The notes beneath the pieces are model-generated. The model made no database searches. It had not been told where the DNA came from and saw only the letters and a list, made by a program, of their open reading frames with translations. Positions 1 through 8,600 of a stretch of DNA of 44,768 nt are shown one piece after another. Position 1 is the stretch's first letter. Each line of letters opens with the position of its first letter. The position numbers and the translations under genes were made by a program. The DNA is from DATEPR01 sp036279295 (GTDB lineage Bacteria; Actinomycetota; Actinomycetes; Mycobacteriales; Pseudonocardiaceae), in the NCBI GenBank assembly GCA_036279295.1, contig DASUJK010000446.1, forward strand, positions 1-44,768, in the 5' to 3' direction.

Positions 1-1
1 A

Positions 2-484
2 CCGATCGCGGCGCTCGCGCTGCTGGCCATCCCGCCCGTGCTGGCCGGTACCTACGCCGGCATCCGGGCCGTCGACCCGGCAGTGGTCGACGCGGCCCGC
101 GGGATGGGCATGCGGGAGTGGGAGATCCTGTTCAAGGTCGAGGTGCCCAACGCCATGCCGCTGATCTTCGGCGGCATCCGCAGCGCCACCCTGCAGGTGG
201 TGGCCACGGCCACCATCGCCGCCTATGTCGCGCTGGGCGGCCTCGGCCGCTACGTCGTGGACGGCCTCGCCCAGTTGGACTACGCGCAGGTGCTCGCCGG
301 GGCGCTGCTGGTGGCCGTGCTGGCCATCGTGGTGGACCTGGTGCTGGTCGGCGTCCAACGGTTGGTCGTCTCGCCTGGACTTGGCGGTTCCGGCGTATCC
401 CGTCGACGGGTGCCTCGACGCGCCAAGAGTTCAACGGGTACCGCTACTGGTGCGGTGGCCGTGCACACGAGAGGGAACAGTTGA
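2..484 (+). CDS. Osmoprotectant (glycine betaine/choline-type) ABC transporter permease, 5' partial
   Basis: This is the C-terminal part of an inner-membrane permease of the ProW/OpuBB family; the start lies left of the window. The frame is open from base 2. It contains the permease coupling-loop region (AARGMGMREWEILFKVEVPNA), followed by hydrophobic helices around VVATATIAAYVALGGLGRYVVDGL and LLVAVLAIVVDLVLVGV. The C-terminal tail is basic. The stop TGA overlaps the ATG of the next gene (ATGA at 483-486), so the two are translationally coupled. The neighbouring OpuAC-type binding protein supports an osmoprotectant or quaternary-amine uptake role. The exact substrate cannot be read from the sequence. 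Confidence 0.85.
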   Translation, partial: PIAALALLAIPPVLAGTYAGIRAVDPAVVDAARGMGMREWEILFKVEVPNAMPLIFGGIRSATLQVVATATIAAYVALGGLGRYVVDGLAQLDYAQVLAGALLVAVLAIVVDLVLVGVQRLVVSPGLGGSGVSRRRVPRRAKSSTGTATGAVAVHTRGNS

Positions 485-1398
485 TGAAGCGAACCGTCGT
501 AGGGCTGGTCGTCACCGCCGCGGTAGCGGTGCTCGGGCTGTCCGCCTGTGGCGGCAGCAGCGGCAGCCCGCTGTCCGGTTCCAGCGGTTCCGGTGCCACG
601 ATCACCATCGGCTCCGGCAACTTCGCGGAGAGTGAGCTGCTTGCCGAGATCTACACGGGCGCCTTGCGCGCCAACGGCATCACGGTCAAGGAGCACCTGG
701 ACATCGGCAGCCGGGAGGTGTACTTCCCGGCACTCAAGGACGGCTCGATCAACCTGATCCCGGAGTACACCGGCACGCTGCTCCAGTACCTCAACAAGGA
801 TGCCACGCAGGTGTCGTCGCCGGACGTGTACACCGCTCTCAAGCAGGTGCTGCCGTCCGGTCTCAAGGTCCTGAACATGGCCGACGCGCAGGACTCGGAT
901 GCCGTCGTGGTCACGAAGGCGACCGCCGACAAGTACCACGCGACGTCCATTGCGGATCTCGCGCCGAACTGCGGCAAGCTGACCTTCGGTGGCCCACCGG
1001 AACTGCAGACCCGGCCGGACGGCCTGCCTGGTTTCAAGAAGAACTACAATTGTGTGTTCGGTAACTTCAAGCAGTTGGACGCCGGTGGCCCGTTGACGGT
1101 CGGCGCGCTGAAGAACGGCAACGTGCAGGCGGCCGACATCTTCACCACCGACGCGTCCATCCCGAACAACGGCTGGGTCGTGCTGAAGGACCCGAAGAAC
1201 AACTTCGCGGCGCAGAACGTGGTGCCGGTGATCTCGTCGGCGAAGGCGACGCCCGAGGTGATGAACGCGCTGAACGCGGTGCAGGCCAAGCTGGATACGG
1301 CCACCCTGGCGAAGCTCGACGCCACGCTGGCCGGCCCGACGCACCCGGACGCGTCCACAGTTGCTGGGAATTGGCTGAAGTCGGTCGGCCTGGCCTGA
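484..1398 (+). CDS. Osmoprotectant ABC transporter substrate-binding lipoprotein (OpuAC/ProX family)
   Basis: This 304-residue exported lipoprotein binds the substrate for the upstream permease. I chose the ATG at 484 because it overlaps the permease stop and starts a clean lipoprotein signal: MKRTVV, a hydrophobic core, then a lipobox LSAC with Cys at about residue 22. A Ser/Gly linker follows. The mature part begins TITIGSGNFAESELLAEIY, which is typical of OpuAC domains, and continues with INLIPEYTGTLLQYL. Length is normal for the family. A strong terminator follows directly, so this is the last gene of its operon. The ligand (betaine, choline, carnitine or similar) is inferred only from the family. 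Confidence 0.87.
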   Translation: MKRTVVGLVVTAAVAVLGLSACGGSSGSPLSGSSGSGATITIGSGNFAESELLAEIYTGALRANGITVKEHLDIGSREVYFPALKDGSINLIPEYTGTLLQYLNKDATQVSSPDVYTALKQVLPSGLKVLNMADAQDSDAVVVTKATADKYHATSIADLAPNCGKLTFGGPPELQTRPDGLPGFKKNYNCVFGNFKQLDAGGPLTVGALKNGNVQAADIFTTDASIPNNGWVVLKDPKNNFAAQNVVPVISSAKATPEVMNALNAVQAKLDTATLAKLDATLAGPTHPDASTVAGNWLKSVGLA

Positions 1399-1409
1399 TC
1401 GAACCCATC

Positions 1410-1449
1410 AACCCGTTTCGGCCGGATTCCCTGGTCGAAACGGGTTTTT
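1410..1449 (+). terminator. Rho-independent terminator of the ABC transporter operon
   Basis: A perfect 11-bp inverted repeat (AACCCGTTTCG at 1410-1420, CGAAACGGGTT at 1436-1446) closes a 15-nt loop and runs into a T tract. It starts 12 nt after the lipoprotein stop codon. Confidence 0.85.
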
Positions 1450-1590
1450 GGTGCGTCAGCAGTTATCGCCGGCAACGACCGCTGGGCGAACGGATCGTTG
1501 CGTTTACTCGATTGTTGCAATGTATTAAGGCGTAATGCTGCAAGATGCCACCAGCGTGCGGACGGGAGTCCGTGGTAGCGACTGGAATCA

Positions 1591-1611
1591 CTCCGGGCCG
1601 AACCCGGGGAG
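1591..1611 (+). promoter_or_regulatory. Hairpin in the long leader of the APC permease gene
   Basis: The 170-nt leader before the permease contains a GC-rich stem-loop (CTCCGGG 1591-1597, loop ccgaa, CCCGGGGAG from 1603). It ends just upstream of the probable ribosome-binding site GGAGG at 1613-1617. A smaller stem, GGAC/GTCC, lies near 1560-1571. A weak promoter candidate is TTGCGT at 1498-1503 with TGTATT at 1521-1526 (17-bp spacing). I do not recognise a known riboswitch class. Control of translation by this hairpin is only a possibility. Confidence 0.3.
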
Positions 1612-1623
1612 CGGAGGCGCCTG

Positions 1624-3273
1624 ATGGCAACACCCACCACCGTCGGTGGCAGTACGCCAACATTGAAACGATCGGTTGGATTCTACGGGCTGACATTCAT
1701 CTCGCTCGGTTCGATCATCGGATCCGGCTGGCTGCTCGGCGCCCTCGGTGCCGCCCAGGCCGCTGGCCCGGCGTCGCTGCTGTCGTGGGTCCTCGCCGCG
1801 GTCATGTTGTCGGTGCTGGCGCTGATCCACGCCGAATTAGGGTCCGCCTACCCGGCGTCCGGTGGCACCGCGAGGTTCCCGCTGTTCGCCTTCGGCACCC
1901 TGGCCGGCTTCACAGCCGGTTGGGCGACCTGGCTGCAGGCGGTCGCGATCGCGCCGATCGAGGTCGAGGCCAGCCTGTCGTACCTGAACCACATCACGTG
2001 GGTCGGGCAGCACCTCAACATGCTGCACGTGGACGGCACGCTGACCCCGAGCGGCATCGGCATCGCGTCGCTGCTGATGGTCATCTTCACCATCGTCAAC
2101 ATCATCGGCGTCAAGCTGCTGTCGGACAGCAACACCATCACGGTGATCTGGAAGACCGCGGTCCCGGTGCTGACAGTCATCGTGCTGATCTCGCTGACCT
2201 TCCACGGCAGCAACTTCTCCGCCGGTGGTGGCTTCGCCCCGTTCGGCGCGCACGGCGTCTTCGCGGCGCTGCCGGCCGGTGTGGTGTTCGCGTTGCAGGG
2301 CTTCGAACAGGCGATCCAGGTCTCCGGTGAGGCCAAGAACCCGCAGCGGGACGTGTCCCGGGCCGTCATCGTGGCCATGCTGATCGGTGCGGTGATCTAC
2401 ATCTCCCTGGAGGTCGCGTTCATCGCGGCGCTCGACCCGCACAACCTGATCCACGGCTGGGCCAACCCGATCGCCAAGGGCGACTTCGGCCCGTACGCCT
2501 CGCTGGCCGGCGGCGCCGGTGCCGCGTGGCTGGCCTACATCCTGTACGCGGACGCCTTCGTGTCGCCTGCCGGCACGGGCCTGATCTACATCGCGACGTC
2601 GGCCCGCGCCACCTACGCGATGAGCCGCAGCAAGGTGCTGCCGGGCTCGCTCGGCACCATCACCGTCCGCGGTGTCCCGCTGTGGTCGATCATCCTGGCG
2701 TTCGTGGTCGGCGAGCTGTCCTTCCTGCCGTTCCCGAGTTGGCAGTCCCTGGTCGGCATCGTCACGTCGGCGACCGCGATCATGTACGCCTTCGCGCCGG
2801 TGTCACTGGCCGCGCTGCGGCTGCGTGACCCGGACCGGCCCAGGCCGTACAAGCTGCCGGCCGCCAAGGTGCTCGCCCCGATCGGTTTCGTGTTCGCGAA
2901 CCTGATCATCTACTGGGGTGGCTTCGAGGCGACGTGGAAGCTGCTGGTCGGCATCTTCATCGGCCGGGTGCTGTTCGAGATCACGCTGGCCAGGACCTCC
3001 CGCGAGGACCACCCGCCGATCGACTGGCGCGCGTCCTCGTGGATCTGGCCGTGGCTGGTCGGCATGGCGATCATCGGCTTCCTGGGCCGGTACGGCACGG
3101 GCGCGCAGAACGTCCTGCCGAACTGGTGGGACCTGGTCGCGGTGATCGCGTTCAGCTTGGTGATCTTCTTCTTCGCGGTCAGCGTCGCGATGTCGTCGGA
3201 GGACGTGCAGCGGACGGTCGCCGAGCAGGAGGCCGAGTTGGCAACGGAACCCGAGTTGGGTATCGCTGGTTAG
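1624..3273 (+). CDS. APC-superfamily amino acid permease
   Basis: This 549-residue integral membrane transporter has about 12 to 14 hydrophobic segments. The N-terminal first-helix motif LTFISLGSIIGSGWLLG is the unwound substrate-binding region of APC transporters. Later segments include the GFEQAIQVSGEAKNPQRD loop, which is typical of the family. Overall it resembles aspartate:proton symporter-like (YveA-type) members. It starts at ATG 1624 behind GGAGG. The last 30 residues are acidic and cytosolic. It is convergent with the IclR gene and near the hut operon, so an amino acid connected with histidine or glutamate metabolism is conceivable. The substrate is not established. Confidence 0.85.
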   Translation: MATPTTVGGSTPTLKRSVGFYGLTFISLGSIIGSGWLLGALGAAQAAGPASLLSWVLAAVMLSVLALIHAELGSAYPASGGTARFPLFAFGTLAGFTAGWATWLQAVAIAPIEVEASLSYLNHITWVGQHLNMLHVDGTLTPSGIGIASLLMVIFTIVNIIGVKLLSDSNTITVIWKTAVPVLTVIVLISLTFHGSNFSAGGGFAPFGAHGVFAALPAGVVFALQGFEQAIQVSGEAKNPQRDVSRAVIVAMLIGAVIYISLEVAFIAALDPHNLIHGWANPIAKGDFGPYASLAGGAGAAWLAYILYADAFVSPAGTGLIYIATSARATYAMSRSKVLPGSLGTITVRGVPLWSIILAFVVGELSFLPFPSWQSLVGIVTSATAIMYAFAPVSLAALRLRDPDRPRPYKLPAAKVLAPIGFVFANLIIYWGGFEATWKLLVGIFIGRVLFEITLARTSREDHPPIDWRASSWIWPWLVGMAIIGFLGRYGTGAQNVLPNWWDLVAVIAFSLVIFFFAVSVAMSSEDVQRTVAEQEAELATEPELGIAG

Positions 3274-3333
3274 TCCGTTCTTGGTGGGTCTTCTTGGTGT
3301 CTTCTTGTTTTGTCTGATTTGGGTTGGTGTCTC

Positions 3334-3360
3334 CGCTCCCTCGCTCAAGGCGAGGGAGCG
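3334..3360. terminator. Hairpin between convergent genes (probable bidirectional terminator)
   Basis: A perfect 11-bp stem (CGCTCCCTCGC 3334-3344, GCGAGGGAGCG 3350-3360) with a 5-nt loop lies between the permease stop and the IclR stop. There is no clear T tract on either side, so termination is inferred from position and stem strength. Confidence 0.6.
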
Positions 3361-3407
3361 GGACAGGCCAAGCCGAAACCACGACCAACGTGCCCAGCCG
3401 ACGCAAC

Positions 3408-4181
3408 CTAGACCGGGCGACGACCGATCCGCATCGACAATTCAGCCGCAGCCGCTCGCACCTCACCAGCCAGATCGGGCCAGTCCTGGCCGCACTCCAC
3501 TTCACACTCGTGCCGGAACGTCACACTGATCGCGGCCACCGGACGGTCCCCGTGGTCAAGCACCACAGCCGCCACCGACGCATACCCGGCCGTGACGTGC
3601 CCGTCCTCGACCGCCCATCCCTGGCGGCGCTCCACGGTCAGCAGCCTGCGCAGCGTCGGCAGGTCGACCGGTCCCCGATCGGTGCGCCGCACGAAGGCCG
3701 ACGACGCCGGGAACAGGGCCCTGACCTGCGCTGCCGGCAAGTGCGCCAGCATCGCCCGCCCGGACGCCGGCAGCTGAGCCGGCAACCGCACTCCGACGTC
3801 ACTGACCAGCGACTGCGGACGAGCCGGCTGTTCGCGCACCAGGTACAGGGTCTCCGGGCCGTGCAGCACGCCAAGGTGTGCCGTGTGGCCGACCCGGTCC
3901 ACCAAGCGGTGCAACAACGGTCTGGCCAGCCGTTCCAGGGGGTCGTGTCGCAGGTACGCCGTGCCCAGTTCGAATGCCGCCACCCCCAGGCCGTACCGCC
4001 GGTCTTCCGGGAGGTGCGTGACGAAACCGGCGTCGGCCAACTCCGCCAGCAGGTGGTACGTGGTGGACCTGGGCAGGCCCAGTTCACCGGCCACCGCCGT
4101 CGCCGTCATCGGTCCCGCGTGGCTCGCCAGCAGCCGCAACACCGCCAGGCCCCTGCGCAGCGCGGGCACATCCGAACTCAC
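3408..4181 (-). CDS. IclR-family transcriptional regulator (probable hut regulator)
   Basis: This is a DNA-binding regulator with an N-terminal winged helix (ALRRGLAVLRLLASHAGPM, then ELGLPRSTTYHLLAELADAGF) and a C-terminal IclR effector domain (RPLLHRLVDRVGHTAHLGVL to ISVTFRHECEV). The frame is open to an ATG at 4244. I prefer the GTG at 4181, which gives 257 residues, the usual IclR length, and keeps the palindrome at 4195-4210 upstream of the gene. It is transcribed away from hutH across 83 bp, which suggests it controls the hut operon and itself. The inducer (for example urocanate) is not shown by the sequence. Confidence 0.85.
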   Translation of the reverse strand: MSSDVPALRRGLAVLRLLASHAGPMTATAVAGELGLPRSTTYHLLAELADAGFVTHLPEDRRYGLGVAAFELGTAYLRHDPLERLARPLLHRLVDRVGHTAHLGVLHGPETLYLVREQPARPQSLVSDVGVRLPAQLPASGRAMLAHLPAAQVRALFPASSAFVRRTDRGPVDLPTLRRLLTVERRQGWAVEDGHVTAGYASVAAVVLDHGDRPVAAISVTFRHECEVECGQDWPDLAGEVRAAAAELSMRIGRRPV

Positions 4182-4194
4182 ACCCACGGCCCGA

Positions 4195-4210
4195 GTCTGG
4201 CATGCCAGAC
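4195..4210. promoter_or_regulatory. Perfect 16-bp palindrome, candidate operator of the hut locus
   Basis: GTCTGGCATGCCAGAC at 4195-4210 is a perfect palindrome in the divergent IclR-hutH gap. A second inverted repeat lies between it and hutH: ATCGCG at 4214-4219 and CGCGAT at 4231-4236. IclR proteins bind palindromes of about this size between divergent genes, so this is the best candidate site. I see no convincing -35/-10 pair, though hutH is preceded by a purine-rich GAGATAGGGG. Confidence 0.6.
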
Positions 4211-4264
4211 ACGATCGCGTCGCCACGGGTCGCGATGTGAGCAAGGCCCGGCTGAGATAGGGGC

Positions 4265-5764
4265 ATGTCCGACCGAACCGTTCTGCTCGACGGCGGTGCG
4301 CTGGACCGCGACCAGGTGGTCGCCGTGGCCAGGCACGACGTACCCGTCCGACTTACCGATGACGCACGGGCCGGCGTGCTCGGCGCCCGCGCGCACATCG
4401 ACATGCTGGCCGACGCGACCACCCCGACCTACGGGGTGTCCACCGGGTTCGGCGCACTGGCCACCCGGCACATCCCGCCCGACCGGCGGGCCGCGCTGCA
4501 ACGCTCGCTGATCCGCTCGCACGCGGCAGGCGCCGGGGACGCCGTCGAGCGGGAGGTGGTGCGCGCGTTGATGTTGCTGCGGCTGCGCACGCTGGCCACC
4601 GGGCACACCGGCGTGCGGGCGTCCACTGTGGACACTCTGGCCGGCCTGTTGAACGCCGGCATCACGCCCGTCGTGCACGAGTACGGCTCGCTGGGCTGCT
4701 CCGGTGACCTGGCCCCGCTGGCCGCCGTCGCGCTCGCCCTGATCGGTGAGGGCGAGGTCGACGTCGACGGCACCCGCCTGCCGGCCGCCGACGCCATGGC
4801 CGCGAAGGGCATCAAACCGGTCGAGCTGGCGGAAAAGGAAGGTCTGGCGCTGATCAACGGCACCGACGGCATGCTCGGCATGCTGGTGCTGGCGGCTGCC
4901 GACCTCACGCGACTGCTGGACGTGGCCGACCTGACCGCCGCGATGAGCGTCGAGGCGCTGCTGGCCACCGATCGGGTGTTCGCCGCCGACCTGCAAGCGC
5001 TGCGCCCGCACCCCGGTCAGGCGGTGTCGGCGGCCCGGATGACCGAGCTGCTGACCGGCTCGGAGATCATGGCCAGCCACCGCACCCCGGACTGCAACCG
5101 CGTCCAGGACGCCTACTCGCTGCGCTGCTCACCGCAGGTGCACGGCGCCGCGCGGGACACCCTGACGCACGCCGAACTGGTCGCCGACCGGGAACTGGCC
5201 GCCGCCATCGACAACCCGGTGGTGCTGGCCGACGGCCGCGTCGAGTCCAACGGCAACTTCCACGGCGCACCGGTCGCGTACGTGCTGGACTTCCTGGCCA
5301 TCTGCGTCGCGGACGTGGCCAGCATCGCCGAGCGCCGGACCGACCGGATGCTGGATGTGGCCCGGTCGCACGGGCTGCCGCCGTTCCTGGCCGACGACCC
5401 CGGTGTCGACTCCGGCCACATGATCGCGCACTACACCCAGGCCGCCGTGGTGTCCGAGCTGAAGCGGCTGGCAGTGCCGGCGTCCGTGGACTCCATTCCG
5501 AGCAGCGCCATGCAGGAGGACCACGTGTCCATGGGCTGGTCGGCGGCCCGCAAACTGCGCAAGGCCGTCGACGGGCTGACCACCGTGCTGGCCGTGGAGC
5601 TGCTCACGTCGGCCCGCGCGCTGGACTTCCGTGCACCGCTCAAACCGGCACCAGCCACCGCCGCCGTCGTCGCACGACTGCGGGATCGCGTGGCCGGGCC
5701 GGGACCCGACCGGCATCTCGCGCCGGAGATCGCCGCTGCCGAACAACTGATCAGGGAGTTCTGA
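4265..5764 (+). CDS. hutH: Histidine ammonia-lyase
   Basis: The enzyme removes ammonia from L-histidine to give trans-urocanate, the first step of histidine breakdown in the cytoplasm. The protein has 499 residues, the usual length. The MIO cofactor triad is Cys145-Ser146-Gly147 within YGSLGCSGDLAPLA. Most family members use Ala-Ser-Gly, and from memory the Cys form is common in actinomycete enzymes. The catalytic Tyr is in TYGVSTGFG near residue 56. DNRVQDAYSLRC-like and SSAMQEDHVSMGW segments are also present. It starts with ATG four bases after a purine-rich stretch and overlaps hutU by ATGA. Confidence 0.97.
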   Translation: MSDRTVLLDGGALDRDQVVAVARHDVPVRLTDDARAGVLGARAHIDMLADATTPTYGVSTGFGALATRHIPPDRRAALQRSLIRSHAAGAGDAVEREVVRALMLLRLRTLATGHTGVRASTVDTLAGLLNAGITPVVHEYGSLGCSGDLAPLAAVALALIGEGEVDVDGTRLPAADAMAAKGIKPVELAEKEGLALINGTDGMLGMLVLAAADLTRLLDVADLTAAMSVEALLATDRVFAADLQALRPHPGQAVSAARMTELLTGSEIMASHRTPDCNRVQDAYSLRCSPQVHGAARDTLTHAELVADRELAAAIDNPVVLADGRVESNGNFHGAPVAYVLDFLAICVADVASIAERRTDRMLDVARSHGLPPFLADDPGVDSGHMIAHYTQAAVVSELKRLAVPASVDSIPSSAMQEDHVSMGWSAARKLRKAVDGLTTVLAVELLTSARALDFRAPLKPAPATAAVVARLRDRVAGPGPDRHLAPEIAAAEQLIREF

Positions 5765-7413
5765 TGGCTGACGTCGTCCGGGCCGCGCGGGGCACCGCGT
5801 TGACCGCTCGCAGCTGGGCCACCGAGGCACCACTGCGCATGCTGCACAACAACCTGGATCCCGAGGTGGCGGAGCGGCCGGAGGACCTGGTCGTCTACGG
5901 CGGCACCGGCAAGGCCGCCCGGGACTGGCCCAGTTTCCACGCCATCGGCCGCGAACTGACCGACCTGCACGATGACGAGACACTGCTGGTGCAGTCCGGC
6001 CGGCCGGTCGGTGTGCTGCGCACCCACGAGTGGGCGCCGAGGGTGCTGATCGCCAACTCCAACCTGGTGCCGGACTGGGCGAACTGGCCGGAGTTCCGCA
6101 GGCTGGAGTCGCTCGGCCTGACCATGTACGGCCAGATGACGGCCGGTTCGTGGATCTACATCGGCACCCAGGGCATCCTGCAGGGCACCTACGAGACGTT
6201 CGCCGCGATCGCGGCCAAGCGGTTCGGCGGCACACTCGCCGGCACGCTCACGGTGACAGCCGGGCTCGGCGGCATGGGTGGTGCGCAACCGCTTGCGGTG
6301 ACCATGAACGGCGGCGCGGTGCTGGTCATCGAGGTCGATCCGGAGCGGGCCCGGCGTCGGTTGGAGACTCGCTACCTTGACGAGCTCGCGTCCGATGTGG
6401 ACGATGCTGTGCGGCGCGTCGAAGCCGCCAAGCGGGAGCGCAAGGCATTGTCGGTCGCCGTCATCGGCAACGCCGCCGATGTGCTGCCCGAGCTGCTGCG
6501 GCGCGGGCTGGACGTGGACATCGTCACCGACCAGACTTCGGCGCACGACCCGCTGGCCTACCTGCCCAGGGGGATCGACCTGGACGACTGGCACGACTAC
6601 GCCTCGGCCAAGCCGGACGAGTTCACCGACCGGTCGCAGGACTCGATGGCCGAGCACGTGGACGCCATGCTCGGCTTCCTGGACAAGGGCGCCGAAGTGT
6701 TCGACTACGGCAACTCGCTGCGTGGCGGGGCCAAACTCGGTGGCTGCGAGCGGGCGTTCGACTTCCCCGGTTTTGTGCCCGCCTACATCCGGCCGCTGTT
6801 CTGTGAGGGCAAGGGCCCGTTCCGCTGGGTGGCGCTGTCCGGCGACCCGGCCGACATCGCGGCGACCGACCGGGCGATGCTGGAACTGTTCCCGGAGAAC
6901 GAATCCCTGGCCCGGTGGATTCGGCTGGCCGGCGAGCGGGTCGCGTTCCAGGGCCTGCCGTCCCGGATCTGCTGGCTCGGTTACGGCGAACGGCACCTGG
7001 CCGGTCTGCGGTTCAACGAGATGGTGCGCAGCGGTGAGCTGTCCGCGCCGGTCGTGATCGGCAGGGACCACCTGGACTGCGGTTCGGTCGCGTCGCCCTA
7101 TCGGGAGACCGAGGCGATGGCCGACGGCTCCGACGCGATCGCCGACTGGCCGCTGCTCAACGCCCTGGTCAACACCGCGTCCGGCGCGAGCTGGGTGTCC
7201 ATCCACCACGGCGGCGGGGTCGGTATCGGCCGGTCCATCCACGCCGGTCAGGTCACCGTGGCCGACGGCACCGAACTGGCCGGGCAGAAGATCGAACGGG
7301 TGCTCACCAACGACCCGGCGATGGGTGTGCTGCGGCACGTGGACGCGGGCTACCCCGAGGCGGACGCCGTCGCGGAAGCCAAGGACGTGCGGATCCCGAT
7401 GGCCCGCTCATGA
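5764..7413 (+). CDS. hutU: Urocanate hydratase (urocanase)
   Basis: This NAD+-dependent cytosolic enzyme converts urocanate to 4-imidazolone-5-propionate, the second step of the pathway. It has 549 residues, full length. The glycine-rich nucleotide-binding segment TAGLGGMGGAQPLAVTMNGG is near residues 160-180. The conserved cysteine region IRPLFCEGKGPFRW and the HHGGGVGIGRSIHAGQV block near the C-terminus are intact. The start ATG overlaps the hutH stop, and its own TGA overlaps the ATG of the next gene. This gives a translationally coupled operon. Confidence 0.97.
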   Translation: MADVVRAARGTALTARSWATEAPLRMLHNNLDPEVAERPEDLVVYGGTGKAARDWPSFHAIGRELTDLHDDETLLVQSGRPVGVLRTHEWAPRVLIANSNLVPDWANWPEFRRLESLGLTMYGQMTAGSWIYIGTQGILQGTYETFAAIAAKRFGGTLAGTLTVTAGLGGMGGAQPLAVTMNGGAVLVIEVDPERARRRLETRYLDELASDVDDAVRRVEAAKRERKALSVAVIGNAADVLPELLRRGLDVDIVTDQTSAHDPLAYLPRGIDLDDWHDYASAKPDEFTDRSQDSMAEHVDAMLGFLDKGAEVFDYGNSLRGGAKLGGCERAFDFPGFVPAYIRPLFCEGKGPFRWVALSGDPADIAATDRAMLELFPENESLARWIRLAGERVAFQGLPSRICWLGYGERHLAGLRFNEMVRSGELSAPVVIGRDHLDCGSVASPYRETEAMADGSDAIADWPLLNALVNTASGASWVSIHHGGGVGIGRSIHAGQVTVADGTELAGQKIERVLTNDPAMGVLRHVDAGYPEADAVAEAKDVRIPMARS

Positions 7414-8600
7414 CGGTCACCGGGCTGCTCGGCGAGATCGCGTCGGTCGGCCGGGACGACCGGCGGGGCGGCTACTCGCGGCACGGCTTCGACCGGGTCG
7501 AGGCCGAACTGCGGACGTGGTTCGTCGAGCAGGCGGCCCGGCGGGACCTGGACGTCCGGACCGACCGCAACGGCAACATCTGGGCCTGGTGGGGCACCCC
7601 GGGGCCGGACGCCGTGGTCACCGGCAGCCACCTGGACTCGGTGCCCGGCGGCGGTGCGTTCGACGGTCCGCTCGGGGTCGCCGCGTCGCTGGACGCGGTC
7701 GACCAGCTGCGGACCGCTGGTGTGGTGCCCCGTCGGCCGTTGGCCCTGGTGGTGTTCAGCGAGGAGGAGGGCGGCCGGTTCGGTGTGCCGTGCCTCGGTT
7801 CCCGGTTGATGACCGGTGCGATCGATCCGGACACGGCTCGGCGGCTGACCGACCCGGCCGGCATCACGCTGGCCTCGGCTGCCGCGTCGGCGGGCTTCGA
7901 TCCGGCGTCGTTCGGGCCGGATGATGCCGCCCTGGCCGAGATCGGCTGTTTCGTGGAACTGCACGTCGAGCAGGGCCGGTGGTTGGACCGGATGTCCGGT
8001 GAGCATCCGGTGGCCGTCGCGTCCTCGATCCTGGCGCACGGACGGTGGCTGTTCCGGCTGACCGGTGAGGGCAACCATGCCGGCACCACGGAACTGCCCG
8101 ACCGGCGCGATCCGATGCTGCCGGCCGCGGCAGCGGTGTTGGCGGCCCGGCGAGCAGCGGCAGCGGTCGACTCGCGGGCCACGATCGGGCGACTGGTGCC
8201 GGTGCCCGGTGGCACGAACGTGATCGCGTCGTCGGTCGAGTTCTGGTTGGACGCGCGTGGTGCCGCCCGGGAGGTGGTCGCCGCGGTGACGGCCGAGGTG
8301 CGGGACGCGGCCGTCGCGGAGGGTTGTGAGTTGGAGGTGCGCGAGGAGTCGTTCGGTGATGCCGTCGTGTTCGACTCCGTGTTGCGCGACCGGCTGGCGG
8401 CCGATCTCGGGGATGTGCCGGTGATCCCGACCGGAGCCGGCCACGATGCCGGCATCCTGGCCGCGCGGGTGCCCACAGCGATGTTGTTCGTGCGCAACCC
8501 GACCGGTATCAGCCACGCGCCAGCCGAACACGCCGAACCGTCGGACTGCTCGGCGGGTGCGGCGGCGCTGGCCACGGTGTTGACGACGCTGTGCCGGTGA
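7410..8600 (+). CDS. M20-family amidohydrolase (allantoate amidohydrolase/carbamoylase-like), candidate formylglutamate deformylase
   Basis: This 396-residue binuclear zinc hydrolase belongs to the allantoate amidohydrolase/N-carbamoyl amino acid hydrolase group. Metal ligands are visible: His74 in TGSHLDSV, Asp85 in GGAFDGPLGV, the Glu pair in FSEEEGGRFG near residue 119, and a C-terminal His in TGAGHDAGIL. The dimerisation-domain signature is LTGEGNHAGTT. It overlaps hutU by ATGA and hutF by GTGA, so it is a full member of the hut operon. HutF releases N-formyl-glutamate and no HutG is present, so I infer that this enzyme cleaves formylglutamate. Family annotation alone would suggest a carbamoyl or ureido substrate. 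Confidence 0.85.
   Translation: MTVTGLLGEIASVGRDDRRGGYSRHGFDRVEAELRTWFVEQAARRDLDVRTDRNGNIWAWWGTPGPDAVVTGSHLDSVPGGGAFDGPLGVAASLDAVDQLRTAGVVPRRPLALVVFSEEEGGRFGVPCLGSRLMTGAIDPDTARRLTDPAGITLASAAASAGFDPASFGPDDAALAEIGCFVELHVEQGRWLDRMSGEHPVAVASSILAHGRWLFRLTGEGNHAGTTELPDRRDPMLPAAAAVLAARRAAAAVDSRATIGRLVPVPGGTNVIASSVEFWLDARGAAREVVAAVTAEVRDAAVAEGCELEVREESFGDAVVFDSVLRDRLAADLGDVPVIPTGAGHDAGILAARVPTAMLFVRNPTGISHAPAEHAEPSDCSAGAAALATVLTTLCR

Noticed and set aside
118..483. N-terminal extension of the binding-protein frame.
   Set aside because: It is a shadow of the permease gene. The lipoprotein signal begins at 484.
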